DNA from: Byssovorax sp.
GTDB taxonomy: Bacteria; Myxococcota_A; Polyangia; Polyangiales; Polyangiaceae
DNA length: 64,000 nt
Assembly (NCBI GenBank): GCA_025362495.1
Contig: JANYGI010000151.1
Location: 1 to 64,000, forward strand
Direction: 5' to 3'
Positions 16,987-27,202 of the stretch are shown here, in pieces. Positions within the stretch are counted from its first letter, which is position 1. The number at the start of each line of letters is the position of its first letter. The notes below the pieces were generated by a model. The model did not search any database and was not told where the DNA came from. It saw nothing but the letters and a program-made list of their open reading frames with translations. Position numbers and translations under genes: made by a program.

Positions 16987-18453
16987 TCAGCGACGCGAGC
17001 GACGCCGCCGGATCAGCAGCGCCGGCGCCGCGAGCATCAACAGCTCGAGCCAGCCCGCGTCGCGCCCGCCGGCGACCTCGCAGCCACAGCCGCTGCCGCT
17101 TCCGGCGATCGTGCTCCCGCCGGTGCCGCCCGCGCCCGCACCTCCGCCGGCACCGCTTCCGCCGGCGCCCGAGGTCGTGGTGGTGCTGCCGGTGGCCGCG
17201 CTCTCGGTCTTGCACGCGGCCGAGCAGCCGTCGCCGTCGACGGTGTTGCCGTCGTCGCAGTCCTCGCCGGTGGAGACCACGCCGTTGCCGCAGCCGCTCT
17301 TCGTGCAGTTCGAGTCGCAGCCGTCACCGTCGACCTTGTTGCCGTCGTCGCAGTCCTCGCCCGTGGAGACGACGCCGTTGCCGCAGCCGCTCTTCGTGCA
17401 GTTCGAATCGCAGCCGTCGCGGTCGACCTTGTTGCCGTCGTCGCAGTCCTCGCCCGTGGAGACGACGCCGTTGCCGCAGGCCGTCGCCGTGCAGTTCGAA
17501 TCGCAGCCGTCGCCGTCGACTTTGTTGCCGTCGTCGCAGCCTTCACCCATGCTCGCGATGCCGTTGCCGCACGCCGTGACGGTGCAGTTGCTGTCGCAGC
17601 CGTCGCCGTTGATCGCGTTGCCGTCGTCGCAGATCTCGCCGATCGTCACGATGCCGTTGCCTCAGGCGGTGAGCGTGCAGTTGCTGTCGCAGCCGTCACC
17701 CTCGGTAACGTTGCCGTCGTCGCAGGCTTCGCCCGGGCTGACGATCCCGTTGCCGCAGGCGCTGACGGTGCAGTTGACGTCGCAGCCGTCGCCGTTGACG
17801 GTGTTGCCGTCGTCGCAGACCTCGCCCGCCGTGACGACGCCGTTGCCGCAGGCCGTCGACGAGCAGTTGGAGTCGCAGCCGTCGCCGTCGGTGAGGTTAC
17901 CGTCGTCGCAGACTTCGCCGGTGCTGACGATGCCATTGCCGCACGCGGTCAGGGTGCAGTTGCTGTTGCAGCCGTCGCCGTTGACGGTGTTGCCATCGTC
18001 GCAGACCTCGCCGAACACGACGCCGTCGCCGCAGACGCCCGCGCTCGACCCGGTCACGTTGAAGGGGAAATCCTGCGCCACGTCGGGTGCTGTCGCCGGG
18101 TTGCCCGCGTCGATCGCGCCCGCCCAGGTGCTGGTGGACACGGTGAGCTGCTGCGCGTTCCACCCGACCTGAGTGCGGCTGCCAACCACCGTGACCGCGG
18201 GATCGAAATGGCCGGTGGCGCCGCTGTCCGCCGAGCCCCAGTCGAGCCAGTACGTGCCCGCGGGCAGCACCAGCGCCGGCGAGAACACGAGGGTGTTCTT
18301 CCAGATCTTCCGCGTGGTCGTCGGCGTCGTCCCGGGGGCGGGGACGGTGGTGTCGAAGGTGCGATAGAGCAGGGCGTCGACCGACGTGGTGAGCCGGTTC
18401 GTCGTCGTGTCGCCGAAGACGACGGTGCTCGCGCCCGCGCTGGGGTTACCGTT
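16987..18453 (-). pseudogene. Decayed Cys-rich repeat surface protein with MYXO-CTERM
   Basis: Two same-frame pieces (18453-17662 and 17661-16987) read as one protein interrupted by TGA at 17664-17662, exactly where every neighbouring repeat has the TGC of CGNG. The N-terminal part (KIWKNTLVFSPALVLPAGTY, then YWLDWGSADSG) is a beta-domain common in secreted myxobacterial proteins. Nine 31-residue repeats of type CGNGIVSTGE-CDDGN-V-GDGCDSNCT follow (myxococcal Cys-rich/DUF4215-like), then a Gly/Ala/Thr linker and a MYXO-CTERM tail (GCGCE, hydrophobic helix, RRRRSRR). No start codon or signal peptide exists upstream: the frame closes at TGA 18456-18454 in the middle of the N-terminal domain. 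Both lesions indicate a pseudogene, unless one reflects a sequencing error. Confidence 0.75.
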
Positions 18454-18481
18454 TCAGACCCGGCGCCGCTACCGCGCCCGG

Positions 18482-18898
18482 TCAGCCCTTCACGGTCGTG
18501 AGCGGCCAGAGCCGAGCGACCCGCCGCGCGACGCCCGCGTCCTCGACCGACTGCACCACCGGCATGATCGGCTTAGAGCCTATCCCGGTAGGGCTTCCGT
18601 CGCCGGCCGGCAGAGCCGCGGCGCTCGCCTGCGTTGGTCGGGTTCGACGTGCATTCGCATGCCTTCACCCTCCCGCCTTGGCGAGCTTGCGTCTCTTTGG
18701 CCGGCTCGGTCCGCCCTACCGGGATAGGCTCTTCGGCATACGGCCCTCTTCCTTCATGCGCTGGTGATACTTGACCAGGATGTCCCGGCGACAGCGCACC
18801 TGGGGCGAGTCGGGATCGATGGGAGTCACTCCGCAGCAGCAGGGCGCGACAATGATCGCCAGACCGAATCTGTCAATCACGTCCTCGCGGAGTGACAC
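18482..18898 (-). pseudogene. Small gene of unknown function split by a MITE-like insertion
   Basis: The 5' part (GTG 18898 to 18734) encodes 55 residues beginning VSLREDVIDRFGLAIIVAP, then CCC, and ending KYHQRMKEEGRMP. The 3' part (18568-18482) encodes IMPVVQSVEDAGVARRVARL followed by WPLTTVKG and a stop. Between them lies a 158-bp element with perfect 20-bp inverted ends. Removing the element together with one copy of its ~7-bp imperfect flanking duplication joins the two parts in frame into an 83-residue protein. As it stands, translation from the 5' part ends at TAG 18718-18716 inside the element. No family is recognised; codon choice looks coding. Confidence 0.55.
18575..18732. mobile_element. 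158-bp MITE-like element with 20-bp terminal inverted repeats
   Basis: The ends AGAGCCTATCCCGGTAGGGC (18575-18594) and its exact reverse complement (18713-18732) enclose 118 bp with no transposase ORF. Imperfect direct repeats TCGGCTT (18568-18574) and TCGGCAT (18733-18739), 6 of 7 identical, look like a target-site duplication. The interior has further short complementary stretches (GGCCGGC/GCCGG). It is best read as a non-autonomous element mobilised by an IS elsewhere; the parent family is not identified. Confidence 0.7.
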
Positions 18899-19084
18899 TC
18901 CCCACGACGCCCTTCGCGTCCTCCTCCGCGGCGGCGGATCGACACTTCCTCGTCCGGTCGGCCGTCGGTGGGCCGGCCAACGGCGGCAGGCAATCGCGCG
19001 CATTCTCGCGTGCGATCGCTGGCGCGATGGGATACCGGTAATGTGCGCCGATCCGGGATCCACCCGGGAAAGAGACCGCGTCGG

Positions 19085-19549
19085 ATGCACATCGTCGAAA
19101 AGCACACGGGGCGCCTGATCGAGGCCCGGCTGGGAACGCCGCTCAGCCGCGTCGACATCGAGAACGTGATCCAGCAGGTCCGGATGAACATCGTCGCTTC
19201 GCCCGCGAAGGTGGTCTGCTGCGTCGACCTGACCCAGCTCTCCGCGCTGCCGCCCGACGCGATCGAGCTCTTTCTCGCGATGTTCACCCGCGACAATCCC
19301 CGGATCGAGCGCTCGGGGTTCCTGCTCAACCGGGTCGGGACGGCGCTCGGGATGCAAGTCGCACGGATGATCCGTCAGGCCGGCAGCGTCGCGCGGATGA
19401 CCTTCGAGGACCCTCCCGCGCTCGCTGCCTGGCTCGCCGAGGTCCTGAGCCCGGCCGAGCGAGCGCGCTTGACCGAGTTTCTTGGATCGATCGACGGGGC
19501 CGTCGACTCGGGTCGTCCGAAGAGCAGCCGCCGCTTCCCGGGCACGTGA
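19085..19549 (+). CDS. Conserved-looking small cytosolic protein, possibly STAS-like
   Basis: A 154-residue protein starting MHIVEKHTGRLIEARLGTPL. The pattern of alternating hydrophobic strands and helices (AKVVCCVDLTQLSALPPDAI, then a helix, then RSGFLLNRVGTALGMQVARM) resembles SpoIIAA/STAS-like proteins that work as small regulatory partners. No catalytic motif or membrane segment is visible. ATG 19085 is used because the in-frame upstream extension to 18968 is Arg-rich and non-protein-like. It stands alone, convergent with the lysyl-oxidase-like gene. Function is unknown. Confidence 0.65.
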   Translation: MHIVEKHTGRLIEARLGTPLSRVDIENVIQQVRMNIVASPAKVVCCVDLTQLSALPPDAIELFLAMFTRDNPRIERSGFLLNRVGTALGMQVARMIRQAGSVARMTFEDPPALAAWLAEVLSPAERARLTEFLGSIDGAVDSGRPKSSRRFPGT

Positions 19550-19571
19550 GAGCGGCGGCGGCTGTTCGTCG

Positions 19572-21521
19572 CTAGGGCACCACGGCGCAGGTCACGGTCT
19601 GGGCGGCGTCCTCGTCCACGAGCGGCGAGCTGTAGATCGAGTACGCGCCGCCCGGCTCGGCCGCGCTGCGGGCCGCGGGGCAGGTGATGGCCAGATCGAC
19701 GCCGGCCTCGGGGACGACAGCGTTGCCGATGGCGAAGCCCTGCGTGCACGCCGTGCCGGATTTCAGCGCCTGGCTGCTCTCGCAGAGACGCACGGTCTGC
19801 GGCGCGGCGCCCGCGGGGATAGTGCAGTGCAGGTTCACCTTGGCGCCCGGCGTGCACGCCTCGAGGTCGCTCTGCTTCTTGAAGCCGCAGTTGCGCAGCG
19901 GCCCGATCTGCCCGCGCGTGCAGGGCTCGGTGACGAAGCTCTCGCCGAGGGCGGGCAGCGTCACGTCCTCGGAGCGCTTGTTGTTGGCGTCCCAGCTCGT
20001 CATGAAGTCGCACTTGGGCCGGTCGACGGGCTCGCCCTTCGCGGTCATGAAGGTGGTGTGCTCGTACTCCTGCTTGCCCATGGAATCGAGCACCGGGGTG
20101 CCTTCGCAGAGGAAGCCGTCGGGGTTGAAGTCCTCGTGAATGGCATTCTTGACGGGGCCTTGCGAGACGTCGTAGCCCGTCACGTCGATCCACTGGCAGT
20201 CGATACCCGCGTTGTAGTTGTCGCCCCAGCCGGCCTCGATCCCCTGGTAGCTGCAGTCGGAGTAGGGGTTGTGGAGCGGCGAGTCCTCGTTGTTGCTGAG
20301 GCGATCGGTGCTCTGCAGGCAGAAGCCGCGCTTGCTGTTCGACGGCTGCTGATCGCCGAAGGTGAACGAGCCATAGTGCATGAAGTGATAGTGCTGGTGG
20401 CACTCGCTGAACTCGTAGATGTGGTGCGCCGCGAGATCCCCGCCGCCCATGCCGGTGAGCGCGGTGTCGACGGCGCCGATGTCGAGCGTCTGCTTGCCAA
20501 TGTTCCAGTTGATGCTCGAGAACTGGAGGAGCCGCCGCCAGCCCGGGGCGCCGACGCATTTCTCGGCGAGCGTGCAGTCGCCCTCGGGGATGTAACGATA
20601 GATGACCTTCGGCGCCGGGAAGAGCGTGGAGGCCACGCCGGCGCGGATGTCGGCCCCGGTCTTGTTCGTGACGTCGCCGAAGCGCGCCGCGTCCGCGACG
20701 GCGCTGTCCCAGGGGAGGCGCTCGAAGTGGACCTTGACCGCGATCTTGCCGACGCTCTCGTCGAGCGCGTCGACGCACGACAGCGGCGGCAGCGCGGTCT
20801 GATGACAGGCGTCCTTGGAGGCCTGGCCCTGCGCCACGCACTCTTGATCGTAGAAGACGGCCGTCTCCTCGCTGTCGACGCTGTTGGGCGGGAAGCTCCC
20901 CTCGTCCATGCAGGCGTAGCCGGTGCGCTGGAAGAGTAGCTCGGGATCGATGGGAAAGATGAACGGCTCGTCCCAGGAGCCGCCCACCTTGGCGAGCTCG
21001 GGCTCGGCGATCCCGGGGGAATCGGCGGACGTGAGCAGGGTCGAGTCGAACGTGTAGTCGACGACGACAGCGTCGTGAGTGCCAATCATCGTCCGGCGTG
21101 GCTTGGTGGCGCCCATCGCGTCGGGCTTCAGGGCCACGTTCCACTTCACGTCCGGCGGGAGCGGGAGCTGCATCCGGTTGCCATCGACGTAGTAATAGCT
21201 GCGGAACGCGAGGCGATACTTGGTCATGTTGATCTGCGCGCGGGCGCGGTCGATCCAGAATTTCGCGTCCTTGGCGACCAGGCCGGCGGCGACCTTGTCG
21301 CGCATCGCGGGAGGGATCTCGTCGAGCACGACGCCGACCTGGCTGGCCGTGGAGACCTTGACGAGCGCGCCGGGATCACCCGCGCCCCCGCCAGTACCCG
21401 ACGAGGTCGTCCCGCCCGGATCGCTGCTGCACCCCGGCGCGGCCAGCGCGGTGGCGGCGACGAGACCCGACGCGACGAGGGAGAGGCCGAGCGCCGTGTG
21501 GCGAGGAGAAGAGCTTTTCAT
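19572..21521 (-). CDS. Lysyl-oxidase-like secreted copper amine oxidase (lipoprotein)
   Basis: A 649-residue lipoprotein: signal peptide with lipobox LAAPGC (Cys31), then a Gly/Ser/Thr linker. Residues ~335-450 carry the lysyl oxidase core: copper site CHQHYHFMHY (374-383), NSKRGFCLQ (395-403) and GWGDNYNAGIDCQWIDVTG (431-449). In animal lysyl oxidases the equivalent Lys and Tyr form the LTQ cofactor; here they align with K397 and Y436. The enzyme would oxidise lysine or other primary amines to aldehydes, cross-linking extracellular protein. The N-terminal ~300 residues are unlike animal propeptides. It sits alone, with TPR lipoprotein and PEPCK genes upstream. Confidence 0.82.
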   Translation of the reverse strand: MKSSSPRHTALGLSLVASGLVAATALAAPGCSSDPGGTTSSGTGGGAGDPGALVKVSTASQVGVVLDEIPPAMRDKVAAGLVAKDAKFWIDRARAQINMTKYRLAFRSYYYVDGNRMQLPLPPDVKWNVALKPDAMGATKPRRTMIGTHDAVVVDYTFDSTLLTSADSPGIAEPELAKVGGSWDEPFIFPIDPELLFQRTGYACMDEGSFPPNSVDSEETAVFYDQECVAQGQASKDACHQTALPPLSCVDALDESVGKIAVKVHFERLPWDSAVADAARFGDVTNKTGADIRAGVASTLFPAPKVIYRYIPEGDCTLAEKCVGAPGWRRLLQFSSINWNIGKQTLDIGAVDTALTGMGGGDLAAHHIYEFSECHQHYHFMHYGSFTFGDQQPSNSKRGFCLQSTDRLSNNEDSPLHNPYSDCSYQGIEAGWGDNYNAGIDCQWIDVTGYDVSQGPVKNAIHEDFNPDGFLCEGTPVLDSMGKQEYEHTTFMTAKGEPVDRPKCDFMTSWDANNKRSEDVTLPALGESFVTEPCTRGQIGPLRNCGFKKQSDLEACTPGAKVNLHCTIPAGAAPQTVRLCESSQALKSGTACTQGFAIGNAVVPEAGVDLAITCPAARSAAEPGGAYSIYSSPLVDEDAAQTVTCAVVP

Positions 21522-21677
21522 GCCGGGACATCCTTTTCTGGAAACAGCGCCATCGCGTTCGATGAACAGGAATCAAGGGCGATTCGGCGCGCGCGCGAAG
21601 CGGGGTGACTCGGTGTCTGCGCGAGCGCTCTGGACACCTGGATGCGACCGCGCCGCGTCAACGCTCCGCCGCGGTCG

Positions 21678-22313
21678 TCACGCGCGCCTCGGGAACACAG
21701 GATGAGCGCCGACGTACTCGGCCACGCCCACCATCGCCGGGCGGTGCGCGTTCGACCAGAGCTCGGAGCACAGGAGCCCCGCGCGAGGGTGACGGGCAAC
21801 CGCGGCGCGGAGGACCGCCGCGGCCTCCTCGGGCCGGCCCGCGTCGTCGAGCGCGCTCGCGAGGCTGGCCGGCGTCTCGACGGGCAGCCGATCGCCGAAG
21901 GGCGCGAGCACGCCGATGGCCTTCTCGGGCTGCTTCGAGAGGCGGTACGCGAGCGCGAGCTCGTGGAGCACCATCGCGTTGTTCGGGTGAGCGTGCCGGA
22001 GCTCTTCGAACGCGACGATGGCCTCGAGGAACCGGCCCGCGTCGGTCTCGGCCACGCCCGCCTGGAGGCGCTCGAAATCCAGGCCTTTCGGGGGCGTTTC
22101 ATCGATCGCGCGGTCGGCTGCCGCGGGTGACGCCGCGGCCACCGGCGCCGGCGTCGACGTCGGCGCGGCGGCCTCCGTGACGGCCGGTGTCGCGGCGATA
22201 GGCGCGGCGCCGCACCCGATCGCGCCGAGCCCCACGAGGCCGCCGAACACGAGACGGGCGCCGAGCGCGACCGCGCCCGCTGTGGAGGAGCGCGATCCCC
22301 GGCAAATCCTCAT
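21678..22313 (-). CDS. TPR-containing lipoprotein
   Basis: A 211-residue protein. ATG 22313 gives a signal peptide and lipobox LGAIGC (Cys near residue 33). An Ala/Pro/Thr-rich linker follows, then a helical region with TPR-like units: ETDAGRFLEAIVAFEELRHA, NNAMVLHELALAYRLSKQPE and PASLASALDDAGRPEEAAAV. It is probably a periplasmic or outer-membrane scaffold. It is divergent from pckA and lies upstream of the lysyl-oxidase-like gene on the same strand, but a 156-bp gap argues against tight coupling. Confidence 0.7.
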   Translation of the reverse strand: MRICRGSRSSTAGAVALGARLVFGGLVGLGAIGCGAAPIAATPAVTEAAAPTSTPAPVAAASPAAADRAIDETPPKGLDFERLQAGVAETDAGRFLEAIVAFEELRHAHPNNAMVLHELALAYRLSKQPEKAIGVLAPFGDRLPVETPASLASALDDAGRPEEAAAVLRAAVARHPRAGLLCSELWSNAHRPAMVGVAEYVGAHPVFPRRA

Positions 22314-22471
22314 TCGCGCATGACAGCGCACGGACGCGCGCTTGACAAGCCGAAGCCCCGATCGGCCGAGGTCGCGCGCGTCATCGCTTTCTGGCGCAGT
22401 GCGTCTGTCCGACGCGTCGGCGAGCGACAGCGACTTTCTGACGTTTCGTGACCGCAAAAACTCCTCCCGAG

Positions 22472-22488
22472 GTCAACGAGGGGTTGAC
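22472..22488. promoter_or_regulatory. Dyad in the pckA upstream region
   Basis: GTCAAC and GTTGAC are perfect inverted half-sites around a 5-bp GAGGG spacer, 67 bp upstream of the pckA start. The right half also contains TTGACG, a -35-like hexamer. Could be an operator for pckA or the divergent lipoprotein; function is inferred from position. Confidence 0.35.
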
Positions 22489-22554
22489 GAACCCGCCTCT
22501 CCCGGGTGAAACCGGGGGCCCGCGCCTCGAGGGCGCGCCCCGGAGGAGACGATC

Positions 22555-24137
<1,583 letters not shown>

Positions 24138-24141
<4 letters not shown>

Positions 24142-25691
24142 TCTTCTCGCGTCTCCGGCTCTCTCCCTCGTTCGAGGGGGGGAGAGCCGGGCTCCGCCTT
24201 CAAAGGCTCCATCGCGTAGCTCGCGGGATCGATCTCGCGCAGCAATCGGCGCATCGTCAGCGTGCTCCACGGGAAGCCGATGCTGTTGCGGCCATTGGCG
24301 TCCAGATAATAGCTGGAGCAGCCTCCGGTGTTCCACACCGTGCCCTGCAGATCGCGCTGCACCTCGGCGTTGTAGGCCGCCTGGGCCCGGGGGAGCACCT
24401 CGACGCGGCCGAGCGAGAGGCGACGCATGGTGGTCAGGGCGCTGATCACGTAGTCGAGCTGGGCCTCGATCACGATGAACGCCGAGTTGTGGCCGATGGC
24501 GAGGTTCGGCCCGAGGACGAAGAACAGGTTGGGAAAGCCGGTGATCGTCGTGCCGCGGTAGGCCTCGGGGCTGCCCGCCCAGATCGACGCCAGCGAGCGG
24601 CCAACCGTGCCGCGGAACGCCCTGGCGATGGGCGGATCCGACACGTGAAACCCCGTGCTGAGGATGATGGTGTCGACCTCGCGCTCGCGCCCGTCGTGGC
24701 CGATCACCACGTTGCCGCGGAGCGCGCGCACGCCCGTCGCGAGCACCTCGACGTTGGGCTGCGTCAGCGCAGGATAGTAATCGTTGGAGAGGAGCACGCG
24801 CTTGCAACCGAGCACGTAGTCCGGCGTCAGCGCCGCTCGCAGCTCCGGATCGAGCACCGATCGGCGCAGGTGGCGCAACGCGAGCCGCTGCACGGCCTGG
24901 AGCAGGCGAGGACGACGGAAGCCGACGCCGAACGTCTCGAGGGCGCCGTAGAGCGTCGCGCGCCACCCGTGCAGCGTCGCGGGCCGCGCAAACAAGCCCT
25001 TTTCGAGATCGGTCAGCGTGTGATCCGGCTTCGGGAGGATCCACTGCGGGGTGCGCTGGAAGACGTGGAGTCGGGCGACGCTGGGCTGGATCTGCGGGAC
25101 GAACTGGATGGCCGAGGCGCCGGTGCCGATCACCGCCACGCGCTGCCCGGTGAGATCGTGATCCGTGCGCCAGCGCGACGAGTGGAAGATGGTCCCGCTG
25201 AACTCCGCGAGGCCGGGCAGATCGGGTATCGACGGCTCGTGCAGGTAACCCGCGCACGAGATGACGGCGCGCGCGTGGTAGACGCCGAGCCTGGTCGTCA
25301 CGATCCAGCGCTGCAGTGGCTCGCTCCAGAGCGCGTCGTCCACGCCCTCGTCGAAGCGCAGATAGGGAGTCACCCCGAAGCGCTCGGCCGTGTCGCGCAC
25401 GTAGGCGAGGATCTCGGGCTGCCCGGCGAAGGCCCGGCTCCAGTCCGGCTTCTGCGCGAACGAGTACGAGTAGAGGGCCGAGGGCACGTCACAGGCGCAC
25501 CCGGGATAGACGTTGTCGCGCCAGGTCCCGCCGAGCGAGGTAGCCTTTTCCAGGACGACGAAATCGGTGATCCCCTCGCGCAGGAGGCGGATGGCGGCGC
25601 CGACGCCGCTGATGCCAGCGCCGATGATCAGGACCTCGAGGCGTCGCGGAGGAGCGGAGTCGTCGCGCGGCAAGGCGGTGGTGGAGGTCAT
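24138..25691 (-). CDS. Flavin-containing (Baeyer-Villiger-type) monooxygenase
   Basis: A 517-residue FAD/NADPH monooxygenase. The FAD Rossmann motif GAGISG is at 24-29, [20 protein letters not shown] at 52-71, the class-B signature [16 protein letters not shown] at 164-179, and the NADPH Rossmann motif VIGTGASA at 187-194. This order is that of Baeyer-Villiger monooxygenases, which insert oxygen beside a ketone to give esters or lactones. It overlaps the upstream SDR gene by 4 bp (ATGA), so the SDR may supply the ketone by oxidising an alcohol. The 3' end meets pckA tail to tail. Substrate unknown. Confidence 0.88.
24155..24190 (+). terminator. Hairpin downstream of pckA inside the opposing gene
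   Basis: CCGGCTCTC (24155-24163) pairs with GAGAGCCGG (24182-24190); inner CCCTCG/CGAGGG stems close a 2-nt loop. It lies 13 bp after the pckA stop and within the last codons of the monooxygenase. No U-tract follows, so factor-independent termination is uncertain. Confidence 0.4.
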
Positions 25692-26551
25692 CGATCGGTC
25701 TCCCGGGCGGGCGTGGGGCGGCCGCTCTTCGCCAGGGACTCGATGCGCGCTTCGATGACGGTGCGCGCCGAGCGATCGAGGTGCGTGAGAACGCGGTGAT
25801 CGCGCACGAGCTTGCGGAACCCGCGCACCAGCCAGCCGGGCGCGGCGCCGTAGATCGCCGGAGCCGCCGCGAGATAGCGAGGGACCGTGACCTCGGGGAG
25901 GTGGTGAATCAGGGCGTCGATCACCGCGTCGGCGACGTCGTCGGGAGATGCGGTGGGGATGCCGCCGCCCGCCTCGGTGCCCGACGAGATCTCGGTCGAG
26001 ACGCGCGACGGGAGCACGACGCTGAAGTGAACCCCGCGCCCGCGCAGCTCTTCGCGCACCGTCTCGGTGAGGCCGATGACGGCGAATTTGGTGCCGCAGT
26101 AGACGGCCGCGCCGGGGATCGGGACGCGGCCGGCGAGCGAGGCGACGTTGACGATATGGCCGCTGCCGCGCGCGAGCATCTCGGGCAGCGCGAGCTTCAT
26201 GCCCAGGATCACGCCGCGGAGGTTGACGTCGATCTGCGCGTCGCTCACGGCGTCGGTCTCGTCGAGGAACGAGCCCAGCGGCATGATCCCGGCGTTGTTG
26301 ACGAGCACGTCGAGGCGGCCGAACGCGGCGCGCGAGCCGTTCAAGAAAGCGTCGAACGAGGCTCGATCGCGCACGTCGAGGGCCGCGGCGTGCGCGCCGA
26401 GGGGACGCGCCGCCTCGTGGGCGAGGCCTCCGTCGATGTCGCCGAGGCTCACGCGCGCGCCTTTCGCGACGAGCGCTCGCGCGATGGCGAGGCCGATGCC
26501 CCGCGCGCCGCCAGTCACCGCGATCACGGCCCCGCGCAGATCTGCTTTCAT
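25688..26551 (-). CDS. Short-chain dehydrogenase/reductase
   Basis: A 287-residue classical SDR. The cofactor motif TGGARGIG is at 13-20, NNAG at 85-88, and the catalytic triad is Ser138 (NVAS), Tyr151 and Lys155 (YCGTK). Acidic residues after the second strand (SLGDID) favour NAD(H). It reduces or oxidises an alcohol/ketone pair. It overlaps the monooxygenase gene downstream by 4 bp and is 43 bp below the TspO-like gene, suggesting a three-gene unit. A C-terminal extension of ~50 residues follows the SDR core (GWLVRGFRKLVRDHRVLT), as in some membrane-associated SDRs paired with Baeyer-Villiger enzymes. Confidence 0.88.
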   Translation of the reverse strand: MKADLRGAVIAVTGGARGIGLAIARALVAKGARVSLGDIDGGLAHEAARPLGAHAAALDVRDRASFDAFLNGSRAAFGRLDVLVNNAGIMPLGSFLDETDAVSDAQIDVNLRGVILGMKLALPEMLARGSGHIVNVASLAGRVPIPGAAVYCGTKFAVIGLTETVREELRGRGVHFSVVLPSRVSTEISSGTEAGGGIPTASPDDVADAVIDALIHHLPEVTVPRYLAAAPAIYGAAPGWLVRGFRKLVRDHRVLTHLDRSARTVIEARIESLAKSGRPTPARETDR

Positions 26552-26594
26552 CGCCGCGACCGTAACCTGGCAGCTCCGGCGCGTCAGCAGGCCT

Positions 26595-27071
26595 CTACGC
26601 GTTCTTGCGGACGATCTCCGCGTTGAGCAGCGCGGCGAACGACACCCAGGTTCGATAGGGCGCCATCATCCATTTCGCCGACGGATCGACCTTCACGGCA
26701 GCGTGGGTATAAGCGTCGATCGAGATCCGGAGCAGGCCAATGTCGATCAGCGCCGCGCGGGGATCCTGCTTGCCGAAGAACAGCAGCGACCAGGCCGCGT
26801 TGAGACCGAGCTGCGCGCCCCAGAAGCCGAGCGCCCTCGTGCGCTCCGGGGACGCGGGCGCGCTCCAGACGCGGTATCCCGACACCGCGATGAGGGCATA
26901 GAGCCCCGTCCACACCGGCGCGAAGACCCACGACGGCGGCTGAAACCAGGGCTTCTGCAGCGAATTGTACCAGGCGCCCGGCCGCGCCTGGGCGCCCAGC
27001 GCCGCGGCGCCCGCAGTCACCGCCCCGAAGCCGGCCATCGCGAGAAGCTTTTCGACGTTCTTGATTTCCAT
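26595..27071 (-). CDS. TspO/MBR-family tryptophan-rich sensory protein
   Basis: A 158-residue five-helix membrane protein of usual family length. Signature segments are YNSLQKPWFQPPSWVFAPVW, LYALIAVSGYRVW, LNAAWSLLFFGKQDPRAALI, and the C-terminal MAPYRTWVSFAALLNAEIV. TspO proteins bind porphyrins and lipids and act in stress and tetrapyrrole-related regulation. ATG 27071 was chosen because the upstream extension is not protein-like. Its place above the SDR-monooxygenase pair is suggestive but the link is unproven. Confidence 0.88.
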   Translation of the reverse strand: MEIKNVEKLLAMAGFGAVTAGAAALGAQARPGAWYNSLQKPWFQPPSWVFAPVWTGLYALIAVSGYRVWSAPASPERTRALGFWGAQLGLNAAWSLLFFGKQDPRAALIDIGLLRISIDAYTHAAVKVDPSAKWMMAPYRTWVSFAALLNAEIVRKNA

Positions 27072-27202
27072 GGGATGAGCCGATGCAGAGCAAGAAGGAG
27101 TCCACGGACCGAGAGTGCCTGTTGAAGCAGGGAATCGACGCATTGACCGCGCGCACCGGGGCAAGTTGCCTCAGCGCGGCGCGCTGGCGTCGTCGGCCCG
27201 GA

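Noticed and set aside
17662-17664. Selenocysteine codon
   Set aside because: Only one of nine equivalent Cys codons is TGA and the gene has also lost its 5' end, so decay is far more likely.
16987-18453. CRISPR-like regular repeats
   Set aside because: The ~93-bp periodicity is the coding repeat of a Cys-rich protein, with no distinct spacers.
18716-19357. 213-codon minus ORF opposite the STAS-like gene
   Set aside because: Most of it is an antisense shadow of the 19085-19549 gene; only the last 60 codons look coding and are assigned to the MITE-split gene.
19526-19566. Terminator between the STAS-like and lysyl-oxidase-like genes
   Set aside because: GCAGCCGCCGCT and AGCGGCGGCGGCTG can pair imperfectly but there is no U-tract and the left arm is coding; too weak to call.
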